A DNA stretch of 64,000 nucleotides from Amycolatopsis lexingtonensis. Its GTDB lineage: Bacteria; Actinomycetota; Actinomycetes; Mycobacteriales; Pseudonocardiaceae. A program made the position numbers and the translations under genes. Below the pieces are notes generated by a model. It was not told the DNA's origin. It saw nothing but the letters and a program-made list of their open reading frames with translations, and did not search any database. The stretch lies in NCBI RefSeq assembly GCF_014873755.1, contig NZ_JADBEG010000001.1:4900501-4964500 (forward strand). The letters run 5' to 3'. Positions 21,709-32,069 of the stretch are shown piece after piece. Within the stretch, counting starts at the first letter, position 1. Every line of letters begins with the position of its first letter.

Positions 21709-22089
21709 TCACGCGGGTGCGACAGCCAGCTCCTCCGCCCCGCTGTACAGCCGGATCTTGAACCGGATGTGGTCCTGGTGCTCCTGCAACCGCGAGATCT
21801 GCCCCGCCACCCGCCGTTCGTGCTCGCGCAAGACCTCCACTCGCTCCTTGCGGGTCGCCTCGCCGGAGCGCAGCAGCTCCACGAACCGCAGCATCTCCGC
21901 CACCGGCATGCCCGTGTACCGCAGGCAGCGCAGGAGCTGCAGGAACTCCACGTCCTGGTCGGTGAACACGCGCCGCCCGCCTGCCGTGCGGCCGACGTGG
22001 TGGAGCAGGCCGATGCGCTCGTAGTACCGCAGGGTGTCGATGGTGAAGCCGGTCTTTTCGGTCACCTGAGCCGGGGTGTAGGACGTCAC
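21709..22089 (-). CDS. MerR-family regulator, leaderless
   Basis: 126-aa MerR-type activator. The winged helix spans residues 1-70 (YTPAQVTEKTGFTIDTLRYYERIGLL), followed by a coiled coil to about 115 (VEVLREHERRVAGQISRLQEH). There are no C-terminal metal-binding cysteines, so an organic signal is likely. I chose GTG at 22089 rather than ATG 22116, because the ATG lies within the operator and the promoter -10 ends 6 nt before the GTG. It seems to control its own promoter; no other target with the same operator is adjacent. Confidence 0.85.
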   Translation of the reverse strand: MTSYTPAQVTEKTGFTIDTLRYYERIGLLHHVGRTAGGRRVFTDQDVEFLQLLRCLRYTGMPVAEMLRFVELLRSGEATRKERVEVLREHERRVAGQISRLQEHQDHIRFKIRLYSGAEELAVAPA

Positions 22090-22095
22090 CGATCC

Positions 22096-22126
22096 AGCGT
22101 GACACCTGGAGCGCACTCCAGGTCAA
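22096..22126 (-). promoter_or_regulatory. MerR-class promoter and operator
   Basis: Minus strand TTGACC (22126-22121), 19-bp spacer, CACGCT (22101-22096). The spacer holds the dyad ACCTGGAG-n4-CTCCAGGT (22104-22123). An overlong 19-bp spacer filled by a dyad is the hallmark of MerR activation. The -35 overlaps the trpA stop codon. Confidence 0.8.
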
Positions 22127-22910
22127 GCGGTGGCGACCGCCCGGCGCACGCCTTCGGCCAGCTCCGCGGACAACGCACGCACGCCGGATGGGCCCTCGGC
22201 CGCCGCCGTGACCAGGGCGGAGCCCACGATCACCGCGTCCGCGAACGAGGCCACCTCGGCCGCTTGGTCGCCGGAACGGACGCCGAGGCCGACGCCGATC
22301 GGGAGCGACGTGTGGGCTCGCGTGCGGCGGACCAGGTCCTCCGCGCCCGCGCCGACCTGGTCGCGCGCGCCCGTCACGCCCATCACCGCGGTCGCGTAGA
22401 TGAAGCCCGACGACGCGGCCGCCGTCAACGCGAGGCGCTCCTCCGACGACGAGGGCGCCACCAGGAACGTCCGGTCCAGGCCGTGCTCCTTCGAAGCCGT
22501 CATCCACGAAGCGGCTTCGTCCGGGATCAGGTCCGGCGTGATCAGGCCGAGCCCGCCCGCCGCCGCGAGGTCGCGCGCGAAGCGGTCCACGCCGTAGCGG
22601 TTGACCGGGTTCCAGTACGTCATCACGACCGCGCGGCCGCCGCGCGAAGCCACCGACTCGACGACCTCGAAGACGTGCTTGAGGCGGAAGCCGTTGTCCA
22701 GCGCGGTCACCGAAGCGGCCTGGATGGTCGGGCCGTCCATCACCGGGTCCGAGTACGGGACGCCGACCTCGATCAGGTCCGCGCCGCCGTCGACGCACGC
22801 CGCGATGAGGTCCTTCGAACCCCCGACCGTCGGGAAGCCCGCCGGGAGGTAGCCGACCAGCGCGGCCCGGCCCTCCGCGCGCGTCGTCGCGAAGAGGTCG
22901 TCCAGCCCGC

Positions 22911-22914
<4 letters not shown>
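22123..22914 (-). CDS. trpA: Tryptophan synthase alpha subunit
   Basis: 263-aa (beta-alpha)8 enzyme that cleaves indole-3-glycerol phosphate to indole and glyceraldehyde 3-phosphate and channels indole to TrpB. Seen: [11 protein letters not shown] with the catalytic Glu region ([19 protein letters not shown]), the loop [14 protein letters not shown], and [15 protein letters not shown] with [11 protein letters not shown], the phosphate site. GTG 22914 overlaps the trpB stop by 4 nt (GTGA), so the two are coupled. It is the last gene of the trp operon; the promoter of merR overlaps its stop. Confidence 0.97.
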
Positions 22915-24118
<1,204 letters not shown>

Positions 24119-24122
<4 letters not shown>

Positions 24123-24928
24123 CGCGACGGCCTCGGGCAGGCGGGGTGCGAGCCGGCGGTGACCAGCTTGACCAGGGAGCCCTTCGGGTCGCCCGACGCG
24201 ACGAGCCCCTCGCCGACCAGCACCGCGTCGGCGCCGTGGCCGGCGTAGGACATCAGGTCGCCCGGCCCGCGGACGCCCGACTCGGCGACCTTGTAGACGT
24301 CCATCGGCAGGCCCGGGGCCAGCCGCGAGAAGACGTCCCGGTCCACCTCGAGGGTGTGCAGGTTGCGCGCGTTGACGCCGATGACCTTGGCGCCCGCCTC
24401 GAGGGCCTTGTCGGCCTCCTCGGCGTTGTGGATCTCCACCAGCGCGGTCATGCCGAGCGACTCGACGCGGTCGAGCAGCGCGACGAGCGCGTTCTGCTCC
24501 AGCGCGGCGACGATCAGCAGCACCATGTCGGCGCCGTGCAGGCGGGCTTCGTGCACCTGGTAGGGGCTGACGATGAAGTCCTTGCGCAGGATGGGGATGT
24601 CCACCGCGGCGCGGACCGCGTCGAGGTCGGCCAGCGACCCGCCGAAGCGGCGCTGCTCGGTCAGCACGCTGATCACCCGCGCGCCGCCGTCTTCGTAGTC
24701 CTTCGCCAGTGCGGCCGGGTCGGGGATGTCGGCCAGCTCGCCCTTGGAGGGGCTGCGCCGCTTCACCTCGGCGATCACGCCGATGCCGGACTCGCGCAGC
24801 GCGGACATCACGTCGCGGGGCGCCGGGGCGGCGGCCGCGCGGATCTTCAGTTCGTCGAACGGCAGCGCGGATTCCCGCACGGCGAGGTCTTCCCGCACGC
24901 CGGCGACGATGTCTTCGAGCACGCTCAC
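24119..24928 (-). CDS. trpC: Indole-3-glycerol phosphate synthase
   Basis: 269-aa barrel enzyme. It shows [13 protein letters not shown] with a catalytic Lys, [11 protein letters not shown] with the second Lys, the ALVEIHN Glu strand, VIGVNARNL and ESGV. No TrpF domain is fused and none is nearby. GTG 24928 ([10 protein letters not shown]) matches the length of the mycobacterial enzyme; a start at 24949 would add 7 unrelated residues. The 124-bp gap before it has a TAGCAT hexamer (25014-25009), so a second promoter inside the operon is possible but weakly supported. Confidence 0.96.
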
Positions 24929-25052
24929 CGGGCGCCCCCGCCCTGGCACGTACTCACGGATTCACTCGCAAGGTCGCTCACAAAAACCTTCCCCTTCCCG
25001 CCGAAACGATGCTAACCCCCGCATCTGGAGCGCTCGGTTCCGGGTGCGTGCG

Positions 25053-25619
25053 TTACTCCGAATGCCTGCCGCGGACGTCCGTGGGATCCTCGCCTTCCGA
25101 CAGGGCTTCCCACAGCTCGGCGTCCGGATCGCGGGTCTTCTTCCGCGTCGCCGGAGCCGCGTACTTGGCGCCCAGCCGCGCCGCCTTGCCCGCGCCCTTG
25201 ACGGCTGCCAACCCGCCCGCGGCGACGAGAATTCCCCCCAGCACGGCCAACCCGCGCCCGATCAGCATCTGGGACACCGGCAGCCCGGCCGCGTAGCCGG
25301 TGAAACGGACGCCGTCGATCCCGGTCCAGACCGCGGCCAGCCCGGCCAGCGCGAGCACGACGCCGAGGACGCGCCGCGCCCAGCCGCCGGTCGCGATGAC
25401 GCCGGCCACCCCGGCCAGCGCGAGCAGGGCCAGCGGCACCAGCGCGGTCGCCTGCTGCTCGCCGGTTTCGCGGTGGAGCACCGTGCCGCGCACGCCGCCG
25501 TCGCGGAATTCGGCGAACCACGTCAGCCGTGACGCACCCCACAGCGCGAGCGCGCCGAGCAGCAGCCCGGTGACGATCATCCACAGTGGACGGCGGGACG
25601 GCTTGGCCGGCTCAGACAT
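25053..25619 (-). CDS. Trp-operon-associated membrane protein (TIGR02234 family)
   Basis: 188-aa membrane protein with four helices (about 12-32, 57-78, 82-102, 120-142), an extracellular [12 protein letters not shown] loop and a charged C-terminal tail. Members stand between trpE and trpC in many actinobacteria (Rv1610 in M. tuberculosis), and this gene is in that place. It overlaps trpE by 8 nt. The function is unknown; a role in tryptophan or anthranilate transport has been a natural guess but is untested. Confidence 0.88.
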   Translation of the reverse strand: MSEPAKPSRRPLWMIVTGLLLGALALWGASRLTWFAEFRDGGVRGTVLHRETGEQQATALVPLALLALAGVAGVIATGGWARRVLGVVLALAGLAAVWTGIDGVRFTGYAAGLPVSQMLIGRGLAVLGGILVAAGGLAAVKGAGKAARLGAKYAAPATRKKTRDPDAELWEALSEGEDPTDVRGRHSE

Positions 25620-27171
25620 GGGCGGAGTCCGCGGCCGGGTCGAGGGTGCCCGCCGCGACCATCGTCTGCGCGGCGGCGACCGCCGAGAGCACGGTCCTGG
25701 CCTTGTTCAGCGATTCGGTGTCCTCGTAGTCCGGCACCGAGTCGGCGACCACCCCGCCCCCGGCCTGCACGTGCGCGATGCCGTCCTTGACCAGCGCGGT
25801 GCGGATCGCGATCGCGGTGTCGGCGTCGCCGGCGAAGTCGAGGTAGCCGACGACCCCGCCGTAGAGCGCGCGGCGGACCGGTTCCAGCTCCTCGATCAGC
25901 TGCATGGCGCGGACCTTCGGCGCGCCGGACAGCGTCCCGGCCGGGAAGCACGCCGTGACCGCGTCGAAGGCCGTCTTGCCTTCGGCCAGCTCGCCGGTGA
26001 CGGTGGACACGATGTGCATGACGTGGCTGTAGCGCTCGATCTGGAAGAAGTCGACGACGCGCACGGTGCCCGGCTTGCAGACCTTGCCGAGGTCGTTGCG
26101 GCCGAGGTCGACGAGCATCAGGTGCTCGGCACGCTCCTTCTCGTCGGCCAGGAGGTCCTTGGCCAGCTGCGCGTCCTCTTCCGGGTCGGCGCCGCGCCAG
26201 CGGGTGCCCGCGATCGGGTGCGTGGTCGCGCGCCCGTCCCGCACGGTGACGAGGGATTCGGGGCTGGAGCCGACGATGTCGAAGCCTTCGAGCCGCAGCA
26301 GGTACATGTACGGGCTCGGGTTGGACGTCCGGAGCACGCGGTAGATGTCGAGCGCGTCGGCGGCGGTCGGGATCTCGAACCGTTGCGACGGCACGATCTG
26401 GAACGCTTCGCCGGCCTTGATCGCTTCGACGGCCTTTTCGACCGCGGCGTGGAAGTCCGCTTTGGACCGCTTCCGGGTGAACTCCGGCACGGGCCGGTCG
26501 AACGCGGCGACGGTGGCGGGCGCGGGCACCTGCAGCTGCTCGGTCATCGCGCTCAGCCGGGCGACGGCGTCGTCGTAGGCCGCGTCCACGCGCTCGGGCG
26601 AGTCGTCCCAGTTGACGGCGTTCGCGATCAGCGTGACCGTGCCCTCGTGGTGGTCGAACGCCGCGAGGTCGGTGGCCAGGAGCATGGTCAGCTCGGGGAT
26701 GTCGAGGTCGCGCTCGGCCAGCTCGGGCAGCCGTTCCAGCCAGCGCACGGAGTCGTAGCCGATGTAGCCGACCATGCCGCCGGTCAGCGGCGGCAATCCG
26801 GGCAGGGCCTCGGTGTGCAACGCTTCGATCGTTTCGCGCAGCACGGTGAGCGGGTTTCCTTCGCTCGGCAGGCCGACCGGCGGCGTGCCGGTCCAGACCG
26901 CTTCGCCGTCGCGCACGGTCAGCGCGGCCGGGCTGCGCACGCCGATGAACGACCAGCGCGTCCAGGAGGCGCCGTTCTCGGCCGATTCGAAGAGGAACGT
27001 GCCCGGCCGGTCGGCGGCGAGCTTGCGGTACACCCCGATCGGCGTCTCGCCGTCGGCGAGGACCCGGCGCACGACCGGGATCACGCGGCGGCTCTCGGCG
27101 AGGGCGCGGAAGTCCTCGCGGGACGGGCTGACCGAGCCGGGACCGGTCGAACCGGCGGAAGCGCTGACCAT
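25612..27171 (-). CDS. trpE: Anthranilate synthase component I
   Basis: 519-aa chorismate-using enzyme that makes anthranilate with TrpG. The N-terminal domain has FLFESAENG, the position of the tryptophan feedback site. The C-terminal domain has the family signature [40 protein letters not shown] [14 protein letters not shown] and [18 protein letters not shown] 27171 ([10 protein letters not shown]) is chosen; CACAAT 6 nt upstream hints at a leaderless start. The divergent TetR gene and a 28-bp dyad lie just upstream. trpG is not in the window. Confidence 0.97.
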   Translation of the reverse strand: MVSASAGSTGPGSVSPSREDFRALAESRRVIPVVRRVLADGETPIGVYRKLAADRPGTFLFESAENGASWTRWSFIGVRSPAALTVRDGEAVWTGTPPVGLPSEGNPLTVLRETIEALHTEALPGLPPLTGGMVGYIGYDSVRWLERLPELAERDLDIPELTMLLATDLAAFDHHEGTVTLIANAVNWDDSPERVDAAYDDAVARLSAMTEQLQVPAPATVAAFDRPVPEFTRKRSKADFHAAVEKAVEAIKAGEAFQIVPSQRFEIPTAADALDIYRVLRTSNPSPYMYLLRLEGFDIVGSSPESLVTVRDGRATTHPIAGTRWRGADPEEDAQLAKDLLADEKERAEHLMLVDLGRNDLGKVCKPGTVRVVDFFQIERYSHVMHIVSTVTGELAEGKTAFDAVTACFPAGTLSGAPKVRAMQLIEELEPVRRALYGGVVGYLDFAGDADTAIAIRTALVKDGIAHVQAGGGVVADSVPDYEDTESLNKARTVLSAVAAAQTMVAAGTLDPAADSAHV

Positions 27172-27213
27172 GGGCTCATTGTGCCGCCCCGGGCAGATCC
27201 GGCGACGGCGGGG

Positions 27214-27241
27214 CCACAATTCAATGAATGTTGAATTGTGG
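27214..27241. promoter_or_regulatory. 28-bp perfect dyad between trpE and tetR
   Basis: CCACAATTCAA-n6-TTGAATTGTGG. It contains the -35 (TTGAAT, 27231-27236) of tetR, whose -10 CATGAT (27254-27259) follows 17 bp later and ends 6 nt before GTG 27266. This suggests autorepression and perhaps control of trpE. Confidence 0.75.
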
Positions 27242-27265
27242 CCGGGCGTCGGTCATGATGGAGCC

Positions 27266-27880
27266 GTGAGCACCGCCGACAACACCGACACTACTTCCCG
27301 CCGCCGCGGCCGGCGGCCCGCCGGCCAGGACACCCGCACGGCACTGGTCGAGGCCGCGCGGGCGGTGTTCGCCGAGAGCGGCTACGACGGCGCGACGGTG
27401 CGCGCGATCGCCACCCGCGCCGGCGTCGACGCGGCGATGGTCAACCACTGGTTCGGCAGCAAGGAAGGCCTGTTCGCGAAAGCCGTGCTCCAGCTGCCCT
27501 TCGACCCCCTGGAGCTGCAGGGGGAAATCCGCCGCGGCCCGGACGCCGAAATCGGCGAGCGCATCGTCCGCACCTTCCTCACCCGCTGGGACGGCGCGGG
27601 CGGCGACGTCTTCCAGGCACTGGTCCGCAGCATCACCGGCCACGAGCAGGCCGGCCAGGTCCTGCGGAGCTTCTTCCAGAACTTCTTCACCGGGCTGATC
27701 ACCTCGATCGGCTCGGACCGGATCCCGCTGCGCACGGCGCTCTGCGCGTCCCAGCTGGTCGGCATGGGCATGATCCGGTACGTGGCGAAGTTCGAACCCC
27801 TGGTGACGGCGGAGGTCGACACCCTCGTGGCCGCGGTGGCGCCGACGGTGCAGCGCTACATCACCGGCGAGATCGACTAG
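27266..27880 (+). CDS. TetR-family regulator divergent from trpE
   Basis: 204-aa regulator with an N-terminal helix-turn-helix (ALVEAARAVFAESGYDGATV...AAMVNHWFGSKEGLF, residues about 20-65) and a C-terminal ligand domain of the TetR_C_17-like kind. It is a clear paralogue of the regulator at 30805. GTG 27266 is the probable leaderless start; an in-frame ATG at 27224 lies inside the operator dyad and would add 14 residues. It may act on trpE as well as on itself; the ligand is unknown. Stop overlaps the next, convergent gene by 4 nt. Confidence 0.88.
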   Translation: MSTADNTDTTSRRRGRRPAGQDTRTALVEAARAVFAESGYDGATVRAIATRAGVDAAMVNHWFGSKEGLFAKAVLQLPFDPLELQGEIRRGPDAEIGERIVRTFLTRWDGAGGDVFQALVRSITGHEQAGQVLRSFFQNFFTGLITSIGSDRIPLRTALCASQLVGMGMIRYVAKFEPLVTAEVDTLVAAVAPTVQRYITGEID

Positions 27881-28800
27881 GCCCGTTCCCGGATCGCGTG
27901 GACGGCCAGGACGTACGGGCCGTTCTCCATCCCCACGACCATCGACCTGCCCCAGCCGCCGACCCAGCCCTGCTTGTTCTTCCAGCCGGCCGACGGCGAC
28001 AGGCGGAGGAGCGCCCAGGAGCGGCGGAGCGCGACCACCGACCCGTCGCGGAATTCCGAGTCCAGCTTCACCTGCTCGTCGCTCACGCGGGCCCGTCGCC
28101 ACCCGGTGCGCTCGACGGCCCGGAGCCGGCGCCGCCAGCCGGCCGCCAGCCCGATCGAGAACGGCAGGCCGAACAGGGCGACCAGTATCGGAACCATGCC
28201 GAGGCTGAGCTGGGAATCGTCTTCGTTCGATTCGTCCGCGGTGCGCACGCGCGCGGGGTCGGCCGGGTCGTAGATGACGATCACCTCCTCGCCGACCCGG
28301 TAGTCGCGGTCCGAATCCCGGACGAGGACGTCGGTCCGGTTGCCGTGGCTCACCTCGATGTACGTCGTGCCTCTGCTGTGGCGCACGCTGACGACCTCGC
28401 CGATCTCGTGGAAGCCGGTGTGGAGCAGGTCCTCGGCGGCCGCGGAGACCAGGGCGACCTGGGTGAACCCGGCCGCGAACACCACCGCCCAGCCCACGGC
28501 GAAGCCCGTCGCGCGGCGGTAAGCCCGGCGCATGCGGGCGTTCAGCACCGGGTGGTCACCGTCGGCGGGATCCGCCGCGGGCAGCCACCGGCCGAAGTTC
28601 CGGACGACGGCCGTTGCGCCGCGGTCCACGACCCGCAGCCGGTACCAGCCGACGGCGGCGAACGCGAGGCCACCGACCAGGAGGAGCGCATTGCTCAGCA
28701 GATCGTCGTCGCCGGAGACGAGCGAGTACACCGTGGCCGCGGCGCCAAGCCCGGCGACAACCGAAAAGCCGGCGGCGATGACCACCCAGAATGCCCGCAT
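27877..28800 (-). CDS. DUF3592-type membrane protein
   Basis: 307-aa membrane protein. Two N-terminal helices (about 5-27 and 35-52), another near 95-118, then an extracytoplasmic DUF3592 beta domain (GEVVSVRHSRGTTYIEVSHGNRT ... YRVGEEVIVIYDPADPARVRT), one more helix near 200-222 and a soluble C-terminal region of about 85 residues. Function unknown. TAACAT ends 6 nt before the ATG, so it is probably leaderless. Confidence 0.75.
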   Translation of the reverse strand: MRAFWVVIAAGFSVVAGLGAAATVYSLVSGDDDLLSNALLLVGGLAFAAVGWYRLRVVDRGATAVVRNFGRWLPAADPADGDHPVLNARMRRAYRRATGFAVGWAVVFAAGFTQVALVSAAAEDLLHTGFHEIGEVVSVRHSRGTTYIEVSHGNRTDVLVRDSDRDYRVGEEVIVIYDPADPARVRTADESNEDDSQLSLGMVPILVALFGLPFSIGLAAGWRRRLRAVERTGWRRARVSDEQVKLDSEFRDGSVVALRRSWALLRLSPSAGWKNKQGWVGGWGRSMVVGMENGPYVLAVHAIRERA

Positions 28801-28806
28801 GGAGTG

Positions 28807-28812
28807 ATGTTA
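28807..28812 (-). promoter_or_regulatory. -10 element of DUF3592 gene, leaderless
   Basis: TAACAT on the minus strand, 6 nt before ATG 28800. Confidence 0.4.
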
Positions 28813-28900
28813 GGGCCGTCGACCTGCGTGAACGCTGCGAGAAACGGCACAGGACGGCGCGTCAACCAGGCGGCCTTCCCGTGCGTGTAAGGGAACGGGG

Positions 28901-29263
28901 TCAGCGGGCGAGCAGGAGCGCGAGCAGCGCCAGCGCGGCCGGCAGCACCTGCACGAACAGGATCCGCTTGCTGGCCGTCGCCGCGCCGTAGAGGCCCGCG
29001 ATGATGACGCACACGAGGCCGTACAGCTTGAGCTGGAAGCCCGTGGGGTCGCTCGCGATCAGGCCCCACACCAGCGCGAGCGCCAGGAAACCGTTGTACA
29101 GCCCTTGGTTCGCGGCGAGCGTCTTGCTCTCTTCCGCGAACTCCTTCGTGGTGCCGAAGGCGGCGCGGGCGCGCGGGGTGGTCCAGAGGAACATCTCCAG
29201 GACGACGATGTAGACGTGGATCAGGGCGACCAGCCCGACCAGGACGTCGGCGGCGATTGTCAC
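28901..29263 (-). CDS. DUF1304 small membrane protein
   Basis: 120-aa protein with four hydrophobic helices and the family features [29 protein letters not shown] and GLYGAAT. GTG 29263 overlaps the hisI stop by 4 nt, so it is coupled to the his genes although no histidine role is known. It is the last gene of the hisF operon. Confidence 0.85.
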   Translation of the reverse strand: MTIAADVLVGLVALIHVYIVVLEMFLWTTPRARAAFGTTKEFAEESKTLAANQGLYNGFLALALVWGLIASDPTGFQLKLYGLVCVIIAGLYGAATASKRILFVQVLPAALALLALLLAR

Positions 29264-29622
29264 GCGTGCTCTTTCTCGTCGGCGAGGAGCAGGCGCTCTT
29301 CGGTGTCGAAACAGGTGTGCGTGCCGGTGTGACAGGCGGGGCCGGTCTGGTCGACGCGCAGCAGCACCGTATCGCCGTCGCAGTCGATGCGCACCTCGCG
29401 AACGTGCTGGTAGTGGCCGGACGTCTCGCCCTTGACCCACAGCTTCCGCCGGCTGCGCGACCAGTACGTGCCGCGGCGGGTGGCCAGGGTCGCGGCGAGG
29501 GCGTCGTCGTTCATCCAGGCCATCATCAGCACGTCGGAGGTGGCGTGCTCGACGACGACCGCGGCGATCAGGCCGTCGGCGTTGCGCTTGAGGCGCGCCG
29601 AGACGGCCGCGTCCAGGCTCAT
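29260..29622 (-). CDS. hisI: Phosphoribosyl-AMP cyclohydrolase
   Basis: 120-aa zinc enzyme opening the adenine ring in histidine synthesis. Seen: [41 protein letters not shown] and the zinc cysteines in [12 protein letters not shown]. There is no fused HisE (pyrophosphohydrolase) part. ATG 29622 overlaps the upstream stop by 4 nt. Confidence 0.96.
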   Translation of the reverse strand: MSLDAAVSARLKRNADGLIAAVVVEHATSDVLMMAWMNDDALAATLATRRGTYWSRSRRKLWVKGETSGHYQHVREVRIDCDGDTVLLRVDQTGPACHTGTHTCFDTEERLLLADEKEHA

Positions 29623-29996
29623 GCTTGCGCTCCCACAATGTGCCGCTTGAGCGGCATCGAGTTCAACAGGACGAACGCGTAGCCGTAGCCCGCGAAGGAG
29701 AGGCCGGAGAACAGCTTGTTCCACCACAGTTCCGCGGCCAGCAGCAGGAAGGCGTGCAGCAGCGCGAACACCACGGTGACGACCAGGCCGCCGATGCGCG
29801 CGCTCCCGAGCTTCAGCACGAGCCCGGTGGTGACGACGCCGCCGAGGATCAGCGCGAGCGCGGGCACCCGGTAGATGGCCAGGCCCGACCCGGCGCCGAG
29901 CACCGGGATCAGGTCGAGCAGCGCCCACGCCACCGGCAGCCCGACCAGCAGGGCGGCGGTGACCTTCACCTCGACGGGTGCCTGCCAGGACTTCAC
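29619..29996 (-). CDS. Hypothetical four-helix membrane protein in his operon
   Basis: 125-aa protein of about four membrane helices ([20 protein letters not shown], then [33 protein letters not shown] and a last one). GTG 29996 overlaps the hisF stop by 4 nt and its own stop overlaps hisI, so it is firmly part of the hisF-hisI operon. I do not recognise the family. Confidence 0.8.
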   Translation of the reverse strand: MKSWQAPVEVKVTAALLVGLPVAWALLDLIPVLGAGSGLAIYRVPALALILGGVVTTGLVLKLGSARIGGLVVTVVFALLHAFLLLAAELWWNKLFSGLSFAGYGYAFVLLNSMPLKRHIVGAQA

Positions 29997-30766
29997 CGGA
30001 CCTCGACCCCGCCTTCGCGCAGCGCGTTCTTGACGTCGCCGATCTTCAGCTGTCCGAAGTGGAACACGCTGGCCGCGAGCACCGCGTCCGCGCCGGTCCG
30101 CACCGCGGGCAGGAAGTGCTCGAGCGCGCCCGCTCCCCCGCTGGCGATCACCGGGACCCGCACGGCCTTGCGGACCAGCTCGATGAGCTCGAGGTCGAAG
30201 CCGTTCTTGGTGCCGTCGGCGTCCATGGAGTTGAGCAGGATCTCGCCGACCCCGAGCTCTTCGCCGCGCGCGGCCCACTCGACGGCGTCGATCCCGGTGC
30301 CGCGGCGGCCGCCGTGGGTGGTGACCTCGAAGCCGGACGAGGTCGGCTCGCCGCCTTCGGGAACGCGGCGCGCGTCGACGGACAGCACGATGCACTGCGC
30401 GCCGAACCGGCGGGAGGCTTCGTGGAGGAACTCCGGCCGGGCGATGGCGGCGGTGTTGATGCTCACCTTGTCCGCGCCCGTGCGCAGGAGCCGGTTGACG
30501 TCGTCGTTGCTGCGGACGCCGCCGCCGACGGTGAGCGGGATGAAGACCTGCTCGGCGGTGCGGCGGACCACGTCGTAGGTGGTTTCGCGGTCGCCGGAGG
30601 ACGCCGTGACGTCGAGGAACGTCAGCTCGTCGGCCCCTTCGGCGTCGTAACGCCGGGCCAGCTCGACCGGGTCGCCGGCGTCGCGGAGGCCGGCGAAGTT
30701 GACGCCCTTCACGACCCGGCCCGCGTCGACGTCGAGACAGGGGATCACCCGCACCGCGACAGACAT
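29993..30766 (-). CDS. hisF: Imidazole glycerol phosphate synthase, cyclase subunit
   Basis: 257-aa barrel enzyme that, with HisH, turns PRFAR and ammonia into imidazole glycerol phosphate and AICAR. Catalytic Asp12 in [15 protein letters not shown] and the second Asp in [11 protein letters not shown] are present, as are [10 protein letters not shown] and [15 protein letters not shown] 30766 is chosen ([14 protein letters not shown]); TACGCT ends 7 nt upstream, so it is likely leaderless. Separated from hisH and priA by 12 kb of other genes. Confidence 0.97.
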   Translation of the reverse strand: MSVAVRVIPCLDVDAGRVVKGVNFAGLRDAGDPVELARRYDAEGADELTFLDVTASSGDRETTYDVVRRTAEQVFIPLTVGGGVRSNDDVNRLLRTGADKVSINTAAIARPEFLHEASRRFGAQCIVLSVDARRVPEGGEPTSSGFEVTTHGGRRGTGIDAVEWAARGEELGVGEILLNSMDADGTKNGFDLELIELVRKAVRVPVIASGGAGALEHFLPAVRTGADAVLAASVFHFGQLKIGDVKNALREGGVEVR

Positions 30767-30773
30767 GCGCACC

Positions 30774-30798
30774 AGCGTAGTCAAGGGGGCTCTAAGCT
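30774..30798. promoter_or_regulatory. Back-to-back -10 elements of hisF and tetR
   Basis: TACGCT on the minus strand (30774-30779) serves hisF, and TAAGCT on the plus strand (30793-30798) serves the TetR gene; they are 13 bp apart and each lies 6-7 nt from its start codon. They create an imperfect dyad. The two promoters must compete for RNA polymerase. Confidence 0.5.
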
Positions 30799-30804
30799 CT
30801 GCCA

Positions 30805-31410
30805 ATGGCACGGGCGGGACGGCGGCCGGGGCAGACGGAGACGCGCGAGAAGATCCTCGACGCGGCCCGCCACCGGTTCGCCGAGCTGGGCTACGACGGC
30901 GCGACGGTCCGCGGGATCGCCGCCGACGCCGGCGTCAACGCGGCCCTGCTGCACCACTTCTTCGGCAGCAAGCAGGCCCTTTTCGCGGCGGCGATGAACC
31001 TCCCGGTCGACCCGGCGTCCCTGGTCCCGGCCATCCTGGCGGGCCCGCGCGCGGGCGTCGGCGAACGCCTGGTGCGCGCTTTCCTCGCGGTGTGGGCGGC
31101 CCCGGAAGGGCGCACGCCGTTCATCGCGATGCTGCGCGCGGCGGCCACCAACGAGCAGGTCGCGCTGATGATGCGCCAGTTCATCGAGCGCACGGTGCTG
31201 GCCGAGGTGGCACGGGCGCTGGCGGTCCCGAAGATCCGCGTGACCGGGATCGCGGCGCAGATGATGGGCGTCGCGCTGCTGCGGTACGTGATCAAGCTGC
31301 CCCCGCTGGCCGAGGCGGACGACGAGGAGATCGTCGCGCTGCTGGCCCCGGTGGCCCAGTACTACCTGGATTCCCGGGACGGTGTCGAAACCCGCCAGGC
31401 GCCTTCGTAG
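30805..31410 (+). CDS. TetR-family regulator divergent from hisF
   Basis: 201-aa regulator, a paralogue of the one at 27266 (shared [15 protein letters not shown] and FFGSK-LFA-A in the DNA-binding domain and similar C-terminal part with MGV-LLRYV-K). Helix-turn-helix about residues 15-60. ATG 30805 with no ribosome site. Its position opposite hisF mirrors that of its paralogue opposite trpE, so the pair may sense related signals. Target and ligand unknown. Confidence 0.88.
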   Translation: MARAGRRPGQTETREKILDAARHRFAELGYDGATVRGIAADAGVNAALLHHFFGSKQALFAAAMNLPVDPASLVPAILAGPRAGVGERLVRAFLAVWAAPEGRTPFIAMLRAAATNEQVALMMRQFIERTVLAEVARALAVPKIRVTGIAAQMMGVALLRYVIKLPPLAEADDEEIVALLAPVAQYYLDSRDGVETRQAPS

Positions 31411-31446
31411 TCAGGGTGAGAGTCCCCTTCGACCGAGGAGCGCACC

Positions 31447-32016
31447 ATGACCGCGACCTACACCTTCGACGTCTTCATGAGCCTCGACGGCTTCGGTTCC
31501 CACACCGGCGACTGGGGCGGCTACTGGGGCAAGCAGGGCCCCGAGCTGCTCGCGCACCGCCTCGAGCTGTACCGCGAGGACCAGCGGATGGTTTTCGGGG
31601 CGGCCACGCACCGGCTGAACGAGCAGATGCTGTCGGTGGACCCGGCGGCGCTCGACCCGTGGGTGACCCGGATGCGGGACCTGCCGGCGACGGTGGTGTC
31701 GGCCACGCTCGACGGCCCGCTCGGCTGGCCGGACGCGACCGTCGTGGCCGGTGACGCCGTCGAGGTCGTCACCCGGCTGAAGGAGGAGTCGCCGGTGCCG
31801 CTGCGCTCGCACGGGAGCCTGTCGCTCAACCGGGCGCTGCTGGCGGCGGGCCTGGTGGACCGCGTCCAGGTGACGGTGTTCCCGGTACTCACCGGGCGGA
31901 CGGGCGAGCGGCCCGTCTTCGAAGGCGTGCCGGACCTCGACCTGGACCTGCTGGAGAGCCGGACGCTCGACGGCCGGACCCAGGAGCTGATCTACCGCCC
32001 GACGCTGCACGAGTGA
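31447..32016 (+). CDS. Dihydrofolate reductase-like protein (RibD C-terminal domain)
   Basis: 189-aa reductase-fold protein: FMSLDGFGSHTGDWGGYWGKQGPELL at the N-terminus, RMVFGAATH, LPATVVS and the C-terminal GSLSLNRALLAAGLVDRVQVTVFPVLTG. The RibD_C/YyaP group is thought to use NAD(P)H, but its substrates are unknown. ATG has a GAGGAG ribosome site. 36 bp downstream of tetR in the same direction, so possibly its target. Confidence 0.88.
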   Translation: MTATYTFDVFMSLDGFGSHTGDWGGYWGKQGPELLAHRLELYREDQRMVFGAATHRLNEQMLSVDPAALDPWVTRMRDLPATVVSATLDGPLGWPDATVVAGDAVEVVTRLKEESPVPLRSHGSLSLNRALLAAGLVDRVQVTVFPVLTGRTGERPVFEGVPDLDLDLLESRTLDGRTQELIYRPTLHE

Positions 32017-32057
32017 GCCTGGCATCCGGCGTTCACGTACCGGACACCCGATTCGTC

Positions 32058-32063
32058 TAGTTT
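32058..32063 (+). promoter_or_regulatory. -10 element of phytase gene, leaderless
   Basis: TAGTTT, 6 nt before GTG 32070. Confidence 0.45.
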
Positions 32064-32069
32064 CCGCGC

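Noticed and set aside
22090..22116. ATG 22116 as start of the MerR gene
   Set aside because: It is inside the operator and upstream of the -10, so it cannot be in the mRNA.
27224..27265. ATG 27224 as start of the trpE-facing TetR
   Set aside because: It lies within the operator dyad; GTG 27266 is at the proper distance from the -10 hexamer.
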